From Nocardia sp. (GTDB lineage: Bacteria > Actinomycetota > Actinomycetes > Mycobacteriales > Mycobacteriaceae), in NCBI GenBank assembly GCA_014360565.1, contig JACIXH010000005.1:1-64000 (forward strand): DNA of 64,000 nt. The letters are read 5' to 3'. Below are positions 27,964 through 36,424 of the stretch, in pieces. The notes below the pieces were generated by a model. That model worked only from the letters and a program-made list of their open reading frames with translations. It had not been told where the DNA came from and ran no database searches. The position numbers were made by a program, and so were the translations under genes. The stretch's first letter is position 1. The number at the start of each line of letters is the position of its first letter.

Positions 27964-28365
27964 TCACTGGACCGTCAAGGTGTCGCCCTGGACGGTTACG
28001 GTGAGTTCGGCCAGTGGTTCCCGCGCCGGGCCCTTGGCCACGGATCCGTCGGTGAGTTTGAAGGTGCTTCCGTGGCACGGGCACTTCATGACGTCACCGG
28101 CGATGTCGGTGACGCTGCACCCCTGGTGGGTGCAGATCGCTGAATAGGCCCTGTACACCCCGGCGCTGGGCTGGGTGACCACGATTCGATGTTCGGGAAA
28201 TGCTGTGGCGCCGCCGATTTCGATGCGGTTGGCCGGAATTCTGGCCGGTTGTCGTTCCTGGTCGGCTCGTCCGGTGGCGCACCCGGTGGCGACGATCGCG
28301 CAGACGGCGCAACCTCCTGCGATGGCGGTTCGGCGGGTGATCGCTGTGGTGGGTTCGGTGCTCAT
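27964..28365 (-). CDS. Rieske 2Fe-2S protein, Tat-type lipoprotein
   Basis: Exported iron-sulfur protein, 133 residues. The N-terminus has a twin-arginine motif (TRRTAIAGG) and a lipobox-like VATGCATG. The Rieske cluster ligands are CTHQGC near residue 78 and CPCHGS near 94. It probably passes electrons outside the membrane. It overlaps the ZIP-family gene by four bases and ends a three-gene operon with multicopper oxidase at its head, so the oxidase and Rieske protein may act together. Confidence 0.88.
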   Translation of the reverse strand: MSTEPTTAITRRTAIAGGCAVCAIVATGCATGRADQERQPARIPANRIEIGGATAFPEHRIVVTQPSAGVYRAYSAICTHQGCSVTDIAGDVMKCPCHGSTFKLTDGSVAKGPAREPLAELTVTVQGDTLTVQ

Positions 28366-29546
28366 CCGGCCACCAGCAGTCCGGTCGCGTACATCGTCAG
28401 CATGCCCACCCCGATACCGGCGAGGGTTCGGGCTCTGACCGAGGTGGTGCCCGGTTCGCGCAGGCTCGGCGCGATCTGCACGATCACCTGGACAATGGCA
28501 CCTACGCCGATGCCGAGCAGCAATGCCGACAGTTCGGGATTGTTGGCACCGGCGCCGATGACCGCGCCCACGATCGCGGGAGCTCCGGCGATCAACCCCA
28601 GTCCGAGCAGCCTGAGCAGCGGTGGCCGTCGCTCGGTCAGCGGAGCGACGACCGCCAGGCCTTCGGTGGTGTTCTGGATGGTGAAGCCGATGACGAGAAA
28701 GGCTCCGAGTGCGAGTTCGCCCACTGCGTAAGCGGATCCGATGGCGAGCCCTTCGCCGAGGTTGTGCAAGCCGATGCCGATGGAGATCATCAGCGCGAGG
28801 CGCAGGCCGCTGGCCTGTCCGCTCGCGGCGGCTTGCTGTCTGCGGGTTCGCAGCCAGTGGTCGATCGCGGTCAGCGTCAAGAAGGCCAGTGCTGCACCGA
28901 GGACGACGAGTTCCGCACCGCCGAACGGGCTTCCGGAGGCGCCTGCCAGCTCGAAGCCTTCGCTGGTGCCTTCCCAGGCGAGAAATGCCAACAGCCCAAC
29001 GGTGAAAGCGAGCAGTACCCGCACTGTTGCCCCGCCGACCGTGCGCAGGAACGGAAGGAACAACATGCCGAGCACCACGGGAATGATGCCCACGTAGGTG
29101 CCGAGCAGGGCCATCAGCCCGAAGAACGACGCTCCCGCCTGCGGGGTCTGCACCGCGGCGGCGATGTCGTGCTCGATCACCAGCCCGGTGGAGGTCAGCA
29201 TCGAGATCTTGTAGGGCTGACCGTCCTGCCAGGGATAGTCCAAGCGAAACTGTGCCGAGCGCAGTCGCCCGATCTCCTCGACCGGCCCGGTGAAATCGAC
29301 GTAGGCGTCGTTGACGAAGACCTGCCCGATCCGGATCGGATCCGCGCCGGTGTTGCGGATGCCGAGTTCGATCGAACCAGGTTGCAGTACAACGCGTTCG
29401 ACGCCGATCTCCTCGATCGGGGGACCGGTACGTTCGGGCAGGCTACGTCCACCGACGAAGGCGAGGCCGGCCAAGGCGAGGATCAGTAGCAGCCCGGTGC
29501 CGAGCCCGAGGGCCCAGGCAGGTTTGCGGGTGTCGGGGGTACTCAT
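28362..29546 (-). CDS. ZIP-family metal transporter with extra domain
   Basis: Membrane protein of 394 residues. After one TM helix comes an extracytoplasmic beta-rich region (about residues 45-130), unusual for the family, then eight or so TM helices with the ZIP metal-path motifs HNLGEGLAIG near 265 and QNTTEGLA near 292. ZIP proteins move Zn/Fe/Mn-type divalent metals toward the cytoplasm. It is flanked by a multicopper oxidase and a Rieske protein with start/stop overlaps, suggesting that oxidation state and uptake are linked, perhaps for iron or copper. This is inference. Confidence 0.8.
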   Translation of the reverse strand: MSTPDTRKPAWALGLGTGLLLILALAGLAFVGGRSLPERTGPPIEEIGVERVVLQPGSIELGIRNTGADPIRIGQVFVNDAYVDFTGPVEEIGRLRSAQFRLDYPWQDGQPYKISMLTSTGLVIEHDIAAAVQTPQAGASFFGLMALLGTYVGIIPVVLGMLFLPFLRTVGGATVRVLLAFTVGLLAFLAWEGTSEGFELAGASGSPFGGAELVVLGAALAFLTLTAIDHWLRTRRQQAAASGQASGLRLALMISIGIGLHNLGEGLAIGSAYAVGELALGAFLVIGFTIQNTTEGLAVVAPLTERRPPLLRLLGLGLIAGAPAIVGAVIGAGANNPELSALLLGIGVGAIVQVIVQIAPSLREPGTTSVRARTLAGIGVGMLTMYATGLLVAG

Positions 29547-30586
29547 CAGTCACTCACCTCGAAGAACCCCATCCAGCCCAGTTCGGCGAACTCGGTTTTG
29601 TGGGCGTGGAACATGTATTTGCCCGGATTCGGAAAGCGCATTTCGCAGATCCCGCGCTGGCCTTGACCCTGCACGATCGTGTCGGTGAATTCCGAGGACT
29701 GCAGCCGGGTGCCGGTGGGGTAGTAGTCGAAGAAGTTGCCGTGCACGTGGAAGCTGTTGATCGGGTCGTACTCGAGCACGTTGACCAGGTAGATCCGGAC
29801 GAGTTCGTTGCGTTTCACCCGCACCGGTTCGTGCATGTAGTGGAACGGGATCCCGTTGACCGCGTAGAGCTGGTTGCCCTCGCCGTCGAAGGTGGTGTTG
29901 TAGCCGTGCATGACCATGACCATCTCGTCCGCGGGTGGGCGCGGCTGGGGTGGGTCGACGATGAACGTGCCGTACATTCCGCGGGCGATGTGCTCGGCCA
30001 ACGGACCGACGTGGCAGTGGAACAGGTGCAACCCGAACGGGGTCGCGTCGAACTCGTAGGTCGTGGACTGTCCCGGTTCGATGATCCCAGCACCTAATCC
30101 AGCGATGCCGTCCATCTCGGCCGGGTGGATCCCGTGGAAGTGCAGGGTATGCGGATGCTTCGAGCCGTTGCGGAAATGCACCCGCAGCAGTTCACCTTCC
30201 CGACAGCGCAGGGTCGGGCCGGGGATGCGCGCGTTGAGCGTCCACGCCGGGAAGGTGACACCCGGTGCGACCTCGATGTCCTCGTCGCTGGCGTAGACCT
30301 CCCACTCGCGCAGGGTCCGCCCGTCGGGCAGCCGCGTGGTTTTGCCGTAATCGAAGTCGCGCAGCACCTGGGTCGGGTTGAATCCGTTTGCATCATGATC
30401 GACGACCTGGCCGATCCGGAAGGTCGGTCCACTGGCGCCCCCGCCATGGGATCCGCTGTGTCCGGAGGTGGGCTGCGCCTGTGCTCTTGCCGGTGACGCG
30501 TCGAGCACAGCCCGCCCGGCGAGCGCCAGACCGGCGCTCCCTGCCAGCGCGCTACCCAACAGGAATCGGCGGTTCGGTTCACTCAT
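29546..30586 (-). CDS. Two-domain multicopper oxidase
   Basis: Exported copper oxidase with a Tat signal (NRRFLLGSALAG), 346 residues, thus a two-cupredoxin-domain enzyme. Domain 1 has the HFHGIH site (H149/H151) and H190-C191-H192 with M204, a full type 1 copper centre. Domain 2 has SFHVHG (H280/H282) and FHAHKTEF (H327/H329), where the type 1 Cys is replaced by Ala, leaving only bridging His ligands. It would oxidise Cu(I) or phenols outside the cell. ATG 30586 was chosen for the Tat motif. First gene of the operon with ZIP and Rieske genes. Confidence 0.88.
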   Translation of the reverse strand: MSEPNRRFLLGSALAGSAGLALAGRAVLDASPARAQAQPTSGHSGSHGGGASGPTFRIGQVVDHDANGFNPTQVLRDFDYGKTTRLPDGRTLREWEVYASDEDIEVAPGVTFPAWTLNARIPGPTLRCREGELLRVHFRNGSKHPHTLHFHGIHPAEMDGIAGLGAGIIEPGQSTTYEFDATPFGLHLFHCHVGPLAEHIARGMYGTFIVDPPQPRPPADEMVMVMHGYNTTFDGEGNQLYAVNGIPFHYMHEPVRVKRNELVRIYLVNVLEYDPINSFHVHGNFFDYYPTGTRLQSSEFTDTIVQGQGQRGICEMRFPNPGKYMFHAHKTEFAELGWMGFFEVSD

Positions 30587-30716
30587 AACCTGCATAGTTT
30601 GGCACACCGAAAAAATTGATTCAACACCCCGAAATCTAGCCGGACTGACAACACGAACCACCTGGTGGGGGCGCGGAGTGGCGGGCAACATGCCGCCGCT
30701 CGATCCTGTAGTGGTT

Positions 30717-30728
30717 ACATGCGCATGT
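30717..30728. promoter_or_regulatory. 12-bp palindrome before CDF exporter
   Basis: ACATGCGCATGT, a perfect palindrome 40 bp upstream of the CDF start and about 130 bp from the divergent oxidase start. It sits in a short AT-rich patch and may be a repressor site or part of a promoter; no second copy was noticed. Confidence 0.35.
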
Positions 30729-30767
30729 TAATATGTATCCAGCGACCTGTTCGAAGGAGGAGTCATC

Positions 30768-31691
30768 ATGGGCCACAGCCATGACCACGGGGTCTCGGCG
30801 TCGGAGGCGACCAGCGCATCCAGCAAGTACGTATGGCGGCTGGCGATAGCGATCGGGCTGGGTCTGATCACCTTCGTCACCCAGCTCCTGGTGGGTCTGT
30901 CGACCTCGTCGCTGGCTCTGTTGTCGGATTCGGCTCATGTGTTCACCGACGTTTTCGGTGTGGTGATGGCCCTGGTGGCGATCTTGGTCGCGCGCCGCAC
31001 CGTACGCCGCAGCGACCGGTCGTTCGGGATGTATCGCGCCGAGGTCCTCGCCGCGCTGTTCAACGCGGTGCTGCTCTTCGGCGTGGCGGGCTGGGTGCTC
31101 TACGAAGCGCTCGGTCGACTGTCGGAGCCGCCGGAGGTGCCCGGCCTTCCCGTCGTGATCGTCGCCATCGTCGGTCTGTTGATGAACGTGGCTGCGCTGC
31201 TGGTGCTGCGCAGCGGCGCGAAAGACAGTCTCAATGTGCGCGGTGCGTATCTGGAAGTGATGGCCGACATGCTGGGGTCGATCGGTGTGCTCATCAGCGG
31301 TCTGGTGACATTGATCTTCGGCTGGCGCTACGCCGACCCGGTCATCGGCGTCCTCATCGGGCTTTTCGTCTTGCCGCGTGCCTACAACCTGGGCAAACAA
31401 GCCCTGCGAATCCTGTTCCAGCATGCGCCGACCGGCTTGGACATCGCCGAGGTCACCGCAGCTCTGGAGGGCGTGGACGGTGTGCGGGAAGTACACGACC
31501 TGCACGTGTGGACCCTGACTCCCGGCATGGAAGTCGCCTCGGCGCACCTGGCGATCGACGATGCCGCCGACCCTGATGCCGTGTTGGGCGCGGCCAAGCA
31601 TGTGCTGGCCGAATCGTTCGAACTTCATCACGCCACCCTTCAGGTCGAGCCGGTCGGCATGGCCGCGGAGTGCAGGAAGCAGTCTTGGTAG
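30768..31691 (+). CDS. CDF-family Zn/Cd/Co exporter (CzcD-like)
   Basis: Cation diffusion facilitator of 307 residues with six TM helices and a cytoplasmic C-terminal domain. A metal-binding HSHDHG opens the protein. The transport-site residues are in LLSDSAHVFTD near residue 49 and LEVMADMLGS near 164; the C-terminal domain has VHDLHVWTLTPG. It exports Zn(II), and often Cd(II) or Co(II), against protons. ATG 30768 follows AAGGAGG. It is divergent from the oxidase operon. Confidence 0.9.
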   Translation: MGHSHDHGVSASEATSASSKYVWRLAIAIGLGLITFVTQLLVGLSTSSLALLSDSAHVFTDVFGVVMALVAILVARRTVRRSDRSFGMYRAEVLAALFNAVLLFGVAGWVLYEALGRLSEPPEVPGLPVVIVAIVGLLMNVAALLVLRSGAKDSLNVRGAYLEVMADMLGSIGVLISGLVTLIFGWRYADPVIGVLIGLFVLPRAYNLGKQALRILFQHAPTGLDIAEVTAALEGVDGVREVHDLHVWTLTPGMEVASAHLAIDDAADPDAVLGAAKHVLAESFELHHATLQVEPVGMAAECRKQSW

Positions 31692-31713
31692 ATCTGGTCG
31701 CTTGATCGTGCGG

Positions 31714-32409
31714 TCAGTTCAGCGGCAGAGTGGGTGCCCCGCGCTGGGTGAGCATGTCTCGAAGGGCCTGCGATTCTGCGGACTGAGCAGTATCGATCTG
31801 TTTGGCAAGGGTCGCGACTGCCGCAACTGTGGCAGTGTCGCGGGCCGCGCGGGCCATCGTGAGGCCGCCTTCGTGGTGGCGCAACAGCAGTTGTAGATAC
31901 AGGGTGTCGAAGGCGGTACCTCGTGCTCTGCGGAGCTCGGCGAGTTCCTCGGTGGTGGCCATGCCGGGCATCCTCATCGATTCCTGCTCGGGCATCTTGT
32001 GCTCCGAGCCCGCAGCATGCGGGTCCGCGGGACTCATCCACCGCATCGGTTGCTCGGCCGATATCGGTTGATTCCAGAGCATCAGCCAGCCGCGCATCAT
32101 CCCGAGTTGGCTCTGCTGGCTGGTCAGAACGTCGAAAGCCAACGTGCGCACGGCTGGATCGACCGCATGTTCCAAGGCCGTCGCAGACATCTCGACGGCT
32201 TGATTGTGGTGAGTCGCCATATCCTGGGCGAACCCCACGTCAACGACAGAGAGTGGTGTTTCCGCCGCGTCGGCGGTGACCAGTCCGCGTAGCCACAGGC
32301 CCGCGAGCACGCCGATAACCAGCGTGACCACCACGGTCGTGGCGATCACCGGTATCGATCGGGGCCGCTGCGGCGTCGTGGACGAGGGCTTGGGGAGCTC
32401 CGATGTCAC
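31714..32409 (-). CDS. DUF305 membrane-anchored protein
   Basis: DUF305 family, 231 residues: N-terminal TM helix (IPVIATTVVVTLVIGVLAG), then an exported ferritin-like helical bundle with two His motifs, ATHHNQAVEMS near residue 88 and LLRHHEGGLTMA near 185. A Met/His-rich insert (EHKMPEQESMRMPGM) separates them. The His/Met content suggests copper binding, but the activity is not known. GTG 32409 overlaps the DUF3105 stop. Last gene of a four-gene minus-strand operon headed by copC. Confidence 0.8.
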   Translation of the reverse strand: MTSELPKPSSTTPQRPRSIPVIATTVVVTLVIGVLAGLWLRGLVTADAAETPLSVVDVGFAQDMATHHNQAVEMSATALEHAVDPAVRTLAFDVLTSQQSQLGMMRGWLMLWNQPISAEQPMRWMSPADPHAAGSEHKMPEQESMRMPGMATTEELAELRRARGTAFDTLYLQLLLRHHEGGLTMARAARDTATVAAVATLAKQIDTAQSAESQALRDMLTQRGAPTLPLN

Positions 32410-33167
32410 CGCGGGCCTCCGGAAGGATCGGTTGATCCGCTGTCGGCGGGAGCGAGTGGGACTGCGTCGGGTCCCGGCGGGCTGGGATCGAAAGGCGGCG
32501 GAGCATCGGGGTCGAATCCGGTCCCGGAGGTGGCGCAACTGGCGCCCGGCTCTGGATGGGTGTTCGGGTTCTGGCGCAGGGCGGTGACGAATCGTCGGAT
32601 GCGGGGATCCTCGACGCTGTCGAGTTCGAGCTGGTGACCCCAAGACTGCAGTGTCACAGTCGAATCCAGGTTCGGGTAGGGCGACATGAACATGTAGGGC
32701 TTGCCGTCGACCTCGGCGCGCAAGGCGGCGATGTCCGCGGCATCGAGCCGGTCGGCGTTGTAGGTGATCCAGATGGCGCCGTGTTCGAGTGAATGAACGG
32801 CGTTCTCGCTGCGAATCGGGTTGGTGTAGACCTCGCCGGTGCAGGTCGCCCAGCTCTGATCGTGGGGTCCGCCGAAGGGCGGGGCCTGGTCGTAGGCGAC
32901 GCGCTGTGTCGCGCGCACGTGACTGCCGGCCGGGTACTGCTGTTTGGTCACCCCGTCGATGAGGTCGGACGGATCAGGTTGACTGCTGCCGGGAACATAG
33001 CGTTGGGCTTCGGCGAACTCGCGAGACTTGGGCACGAAGTGCCAGGCGAGCCCGGCAACCAACACAAGGATGGCGACCGCGCCCCCGATCAGTGCCCAAG
33101 GCGGCTGTCGGCGGCCGAGGTTGCCGACGGGGGCCCGCTTCGGGGTCCGGCGGGACTTGTTGCTCAT
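32406..33167 (-). CDS. DUF3105 membrane-anchored protein
   Basis: DUF3105 protein, 253 residues: a basic N-terminus, one TM helix near residue 30, then an exported domain with the family motifs GPHDQSWATCTGEVY and ENAVHSLEHGAIWI and SPYPNLDS. Its conserved His, Cys and Met residues suggest metal binding, though function is unproven. The tail after residue 220 is Pro/Asp-rich. Four-base overlaps with both neighbours tie it to ctaG and DUF305. Confidence 0.8.
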   Translation of the reverse strand: MSNKSRRTPKRAPVGNLGRRQPPWALIGGAVAILVLVAGLAWHFVPKSREFAEAQRYVPGSSQPDPSDLIDGVTKQQYPAGSHVRATQRVAYDQAPPFGGPHDQSWATCTGEVYTNPIRSENAVHSLEHGAIWITYNADRLDAADIAALRAEVDGKPYMFMSPYPNLDSTVTLQSWGHQLELDSVEDPRIRRFVTALRQNPNTHPEPGASCATSGTGFDPDAPPPFDPSPPGPDAVPLAPADSGSTDPSGGPR

Positions 33168-34165
33168 TCGGTGTTCCTTCGCGCTGTCGAACCGGCACGC
33201 GTGGGATGGCCGGCCGGGTGGAGGTCTTTCAGGAAGGCGTTGTAGGCAGCGAGGTCGGCATCGCCGACTCGATCGGCGCGGTGATCGGCGACGGCGTTCT
33301 CGTGCTGCTCGTCGCGACGCCAGCGGATCGCGAAGACGATGACCACGACGAGTGCGACCGGCTCGCCGTAGGACCAGGCCAGCGCTCCGGCCAGGTATTG
33401 ATCCCGCATCGCGTCGATGCCCCAGTCCGGCGGTGGCGTAGCGAACAGTCCGACCAGGGGCGTGGTGGCCATCATCAGAATGACGCCGAAGAACACGTGC
33501 AGCGGCATCTCCACGAACAGGTCGAAGAACCGGCCGAGGTTGGTCTGACGGATGGGGAGCGGGCCGACCGACAGGATCGGCACGATGAACAGCAGCCCAC
33601 TGAGCAGGAAGAACAATTCGAGCGCTTGGTGGCCTAGGACAGTGGAGCCGACCTTGTCGAATACCGGTGACAGATAGATGCCGTAATAGCTGAACAGAAA
33701 CAGCGGAATGGTGAACCCGGGATGGAGCACCCAGCGCGCCATTCGGCTGCGTAACCCACTGACCGCCACGGCGAGGACGATGCGCCCGAGACCGTGGTGC
33801 GGTGTCGCCCGAAGCAGCATCACACCGGGACAACCCCATACCAGTAGCGGCGGGATCGTCATCGACAGTGTCAGGTGTTGGAACATCCACACGCTGAACA
33901 GTTGGTATCCGTAGCCTTCGATCCCCAAACCGGTCGTCGCGGCCAACAGCAGGCAGCCGCCGAGGAAGCACGCGGTCCGCCACCACGGCCAGGGGCGACG
34001 CAACCGCCGCAGCCGGGCGAGACCGAACAGATAGGTCACCGCGGCCACACCCGCCAAAATCGGAAGAATGGGGAGCGGTTGGGGATACCACGCCAGCATC
34101 GAACCGATCGAGGGCGGCGTGTTCGGCACGGTGATCGAGAAGGCGACCGGATCCAGGGCAATCAT
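33164..34165 (-). CDS. CtaG-family copper-insertion membrane protein
   Basis: Caa3_CtaG-type membrane protein, 333 residues, about seven TM helices. Characteristic stretches are VWMFQHLTLSMTIPPLLVWG near residue 92, SYYGIYLSP near 162 and LFVEMPLHVFFGV near 215, with the conserved His residues. Relatives deliver copper to cytochrome oxidase or fuse to CopD. Next to copC it likely takes the CopD role of moving copper through the membrane. A soluble C-terminal tail of about 50 residues follows the last helix. Confidence 0.8.
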   Translation of the reverse strand: MIALDPVAFSITVPNTPPSIGSMLAWYPQPLPILPILAGVAAVTYLFGLARLRRLRRPWPWWRTACFLGGCLLLAATTGLGIEGYGYQLFSVWMFQHLTLSMTIPPLLVWGCPGVMLLRATPHHGLGRIVLAVAVSGLRSRMARWVLHPGFTIPLFLFSYYGIYLSPVFDKVGSTVLGHQALELFFLLSGLLFIVPILSVGPLPIRQTNLGRFFDLFVEMPLHVFFGVILMMATTPLVGLFATPPPDWGIDAMRDQYLAGALAWSYGEPVALVVVIVFAIRWRRDEQHENAVADHRADRVGDADLAAYNAFLKDLHPAGHPTRAGSTARRNTE

Positions 34166-34190
34166 GGCGATGAGGCTTTCGGGATGGACC

Positions 34191-34742
34191 TCAGCGTCCC
34201 GATCGTTTGCTTGCCCGCAGGGTCACAGCAGCGCCACCGAGGACGAGCGCCACCATCACGCCGATCAGCGGCCACGGGAGCCCACTCGAGGACGAAGAGG
34301 TAGCCGCAGGTTCACCGGCTACCACGGACGTCGGGGCCGACGGCGAGTTCTGCTGTGCCTCGGTCGGCGCCGCGGACGGGGCGGCGTAGGTGAATTCGTA
34401 GGATCCGGTGATCGGATGGCCGTCGTCGGAGACGACCCGGTAGGCCACGGTGTATTGCTGCGGCGGCATCGACGGGCTCACTGCGACGCGCACTGTCTTG
34501 CCCTCGACCTTGGACACCTGGGCTCCCCAGCTGGCACCGCTGGAATCGGTCAGGCCGACGTTGGCGAATTCCGTCCCGATCTCCTGATTGAACGTCAATT
34601 CGATCATGGTCAGGGCAGTGTTGACGGTGGCCCCCGCCGCCGGAACGGAACTGTCGAGCTTGCTGTGCGCCTGTGCCTGGCCGCCGATCAGCGCCAATCC
34701 CAGCGCTGTCAGCATGGCGACAACGACGCTGCGTCGAATCAT
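34191..34742 (-). CDS. copC: CopC copper-binding protein, membrane-anchored
   Basis: Exported copper-binding protein, 183 residues. After signal cleavage at AQAHSKLD the mature chain begins with the His that binds Cu(II) in CopC; the second conserved site is in VSDDGHPITGSYEF near residue 105. A Ser/Thr/Pro linker and a C-terminal TM helix anchor it, as in actinobacterial CopC. It starts the copC-ctaG-DUF3105-DUF305 operon, and a 19-bp palindrome (34820-34838) lies 78 bp upstream. Confidence 0.9.
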   Translation of the reverse strand: MIRRSVVVAMLTALGLALIGGQAQAHSKLDSSVPAAGATVNTALTMIELTFNQEIGTEFANVGLTDSSGASWGAQVSKVEGKTVRVAVSPSMPPQQYTVAYRVVSDDGHPITGSYEFTYAAPSAAPTEAQQNSPSAPTSVVAGEPAATSSSSSGLPWPLIGVMVALVLGGAAVTLRASKRSGR

Positions 34743-34819
34743 TCCCGGGCCTCCCGAAATCGTGCGCGTTCCGCGGAGGCATTCGTCGCCGCGCGGCGCC
34801 GTCTGTAATCGGGCACCGG

Positions 34820-34838
34820 CAACTATGCTACATAGTTG
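34820..34838. promoter_or_regulatory. BlaI-1-type operator before copC
   Basis: CAACTATG-CTA-CATAGTTG, a perfect 8-3-8 palindrome upstream of the copC operon, followed by GAT. The core ACTATG-N3-CATAGT and the same right flank TGAT recur at 36291-36308, upstream of the BlaI/M56 operon. The two sites tie copC to this BlaI regulator. Confidence 0.75.
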
Positions 34839-34859
34839 ATGCCTGGCGTCCAGGCTTGG

Positions 34860-35801
34860 TCAGGGCACGAGCAGGCAGGCGATCGCGGCGCAGGCGAGCA
34901 TTCCAGCTGGTGCGGCGGTCGCGGCGAAGACCGAGGAGAAGCCCACCGCTATCCAGCGCGATGACCGTCGCGGTGGGTTCGAGCCGTTCAGCCGGTGTAA
35001 ACGTTGCTGAAGGACCTGTCCGCCCAGTGAGAGAGTGGCGGAAGGCTGGTTGCTGGTCGAGGCCGCGACTATGCACAGGGCTGAGCGGATTGTCGCGGGG
35101 CTGGTGGCCGTCGCGGCGGAGTCGTCGGCGGCGAACTCGGCCAACGCGGCGACCGCTCGCGGCGCCTTGGCGAACAGTGGGATCCACGGCAGTGCCGCAG
35201 CCAGGACTTCGCAGCTTCTGATCAGGCGATGATGGCCGCCGCGCAGATGGGCGTATTCGTGCGCCAGGACGGCGCGCCGCTCACCATCATTGAGCGTATT
35301 GGCCAGTCCCTCGGTCGCCACGACCATCCCGGGGCGGCCGTCGACGCTGTACGCCATCGGCTTGGGATGATCGAGCCACATCACCGGCACCTCCTCGCCG
35401 CCACGACGAGCCACCACGCTGACGACATCGCGGTGGTAGGCGCGCACGCGAGCTCCGGCCCGGGCATGCCGCCGTGCACTGGCGGCGACCCGAATGCCAA
35501 GGCTGACCACGACGACCACAACAACGCCGGTCAGCGGATCGACCATCCAGCCGGGCACCGAATGGACCACGCGGGTCAGGCACTGCGTTGCCGCTTCGGC
35601 GACACCCACGCCCGGCGCATGCCCGGGCCAGACCGCCGCCGTTACCGCCGTGCCAGCGAGCGCAACGACCGAGAACAGGCAGATCAGCCAGGCCGCGACA
35701 GCGGCACGAGGCGTCATTGTCGGCGTGATGCGGTGCAGGACTCCCGGCGCCGCGACGCACAACAGTGCCGCGGCCCAGGCCGCACCCAAGGCGATGATCA
35801 T
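34860..35801 (-). CDS. M56 (BlaR1-type) membrane metalloprotease
   Basis: Membrane peptidase of 313 residues with four or five TM helices. The zinc-protease motif LAHEYAHLRGGHH lies near residue 183. In BlaR1/MecR1 systems such proteases cleave the BlaI-type repressor in response to a signal; this one lacks the penicillin-binding sensor domain, as do M. tuberculosis Rv1845c-type proteins. The start overlaps the BlaI stop (ATGA at 35798), so the two are co-expressed. The signal may be copper or redox stress. Confidence 0.88.
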   Translation of the reverse strand: MIIALGAAWAAALLCVAAPGVLHRITPTMTPRAAVAAWLICLFSVVALAGTAVTAAVWPGHAPGVGVAEAATQCLTRVVHSVPGWMVDPLTGVVVVVVVSLGIRVAASARRHARAGARVRAYHRDVVSVVARRGGEEVPVMWLDHPKPMAYSVDGRPGMVVATEGLANTLNDGERRAVLAHEYAHLRGGHHRLIRSCEVLAAALPWIPLFAKAPRAVAALAEFAADDSAATATSPATIRSALCIVAASTSNQPSATLSLGGQVLQQRLHRLNGSNPPRRSSRWIAVGFSSVFAATAAPAGMLACAAIACLLVP

Positions 35802-36160
35802 TTCTTGGATCGCTTCGCGGGGCGGGTGCGCCCGCGGTGGAACGCTTCGGATTCGGCCTCCGTCACGATCGACGCCAAGTGCAGAAGCACCGACTCCGGG
35901 TCGTTGCTGGAGTCGATGATGCCGCGGACGACCTCGGCGGTCGCTTCCGCTCGCGAGCGTGCGGGCCGGTAGAGATATGCCCGACGATGCATCACTCGCA
36001 CTACCCACTCCTTCTCGTGGAGGTGAGTCAAAACCGTCAGAATGGTGGTGTAGGCGTAGGGGTCGGGAAGCCGCTCCAAGATGTCGCGCACGGTGAGCGC
36101 CTCGGAGGTACCCCAGAGTACGTCCATCACTCGGGCCTCCAAGGTGCCCAATCCGTTCAT
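35798..36160 (-). CDS. BlaI/CopY-family repressor (BlaI-1)
   Basis: Winged-helix repressor of 120 residues. LTVRDILERLPDPYAYTTILTVLTHL is the DNA-binding part and the C-terminal helix (VLLHLASIVTEAES) dimerises. I chose ATG 36160 because the domain begins with MNGLGTLEARVMDVLW and AAGGG precedes it; ATG 36217 would add 19 residues. It forms an operon with the M56 protease, and an ACTATG-N3-CATAGT palindrome 131 bp upstream is the likely autoregulatory site, shared with copC. No CopY-type Cys motif is present, so release probably depends on cleavage. Confidence 0.85.
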   Translation of the reverse strand: MNGLGTLEARVMDVLWGTSEALTVRDILERLPDPYAYTTILTVLTHLHEKEWVVRVMHRRAYLYRPARSRAEATAEVVRGIIDSSNDPESVLLHLASIVTEAESEAFHRGRTRPAKRSKK

Positions 36161-36290
36161 CGCCTGCCCTTCCTGCGTGCGCCGTTCACTTGCTGCGGTA
36201 CAGACGCGTCCGATCAACTATCGCCGATTGCCCGCGTGCAACCCAACACCGCCCGCTGGGACGCACCCTAAGAACTACGCGCCGCTAAGT

Positions 36291-36305
36291 ACTATGCAAC
36301 ATAGT
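36291..36305. promoter_or_regulatory. BlaI-1-type operator, autoregulatory
   Basis: ACTATG-CAA-CATAGT, perfect 6-3-6 palindrome followed by TGAT, matching 34820-34838 except for the spacer. It lies upstream of BlaI-1 and may also affect the divergent SulP gene. Confidence 0.75.
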
Positions 36306-36424
36306 TGATCCTGAGAAGTGACTTAGAGTTAGCTGGATTGTGACGTGGGCAACGGATCCCAACGTCGTTGAGACCCTATGGTTTCGGGGCGTGCCGCTCG
36401 TCCCCTCATCAGGTTCAGGCACAT

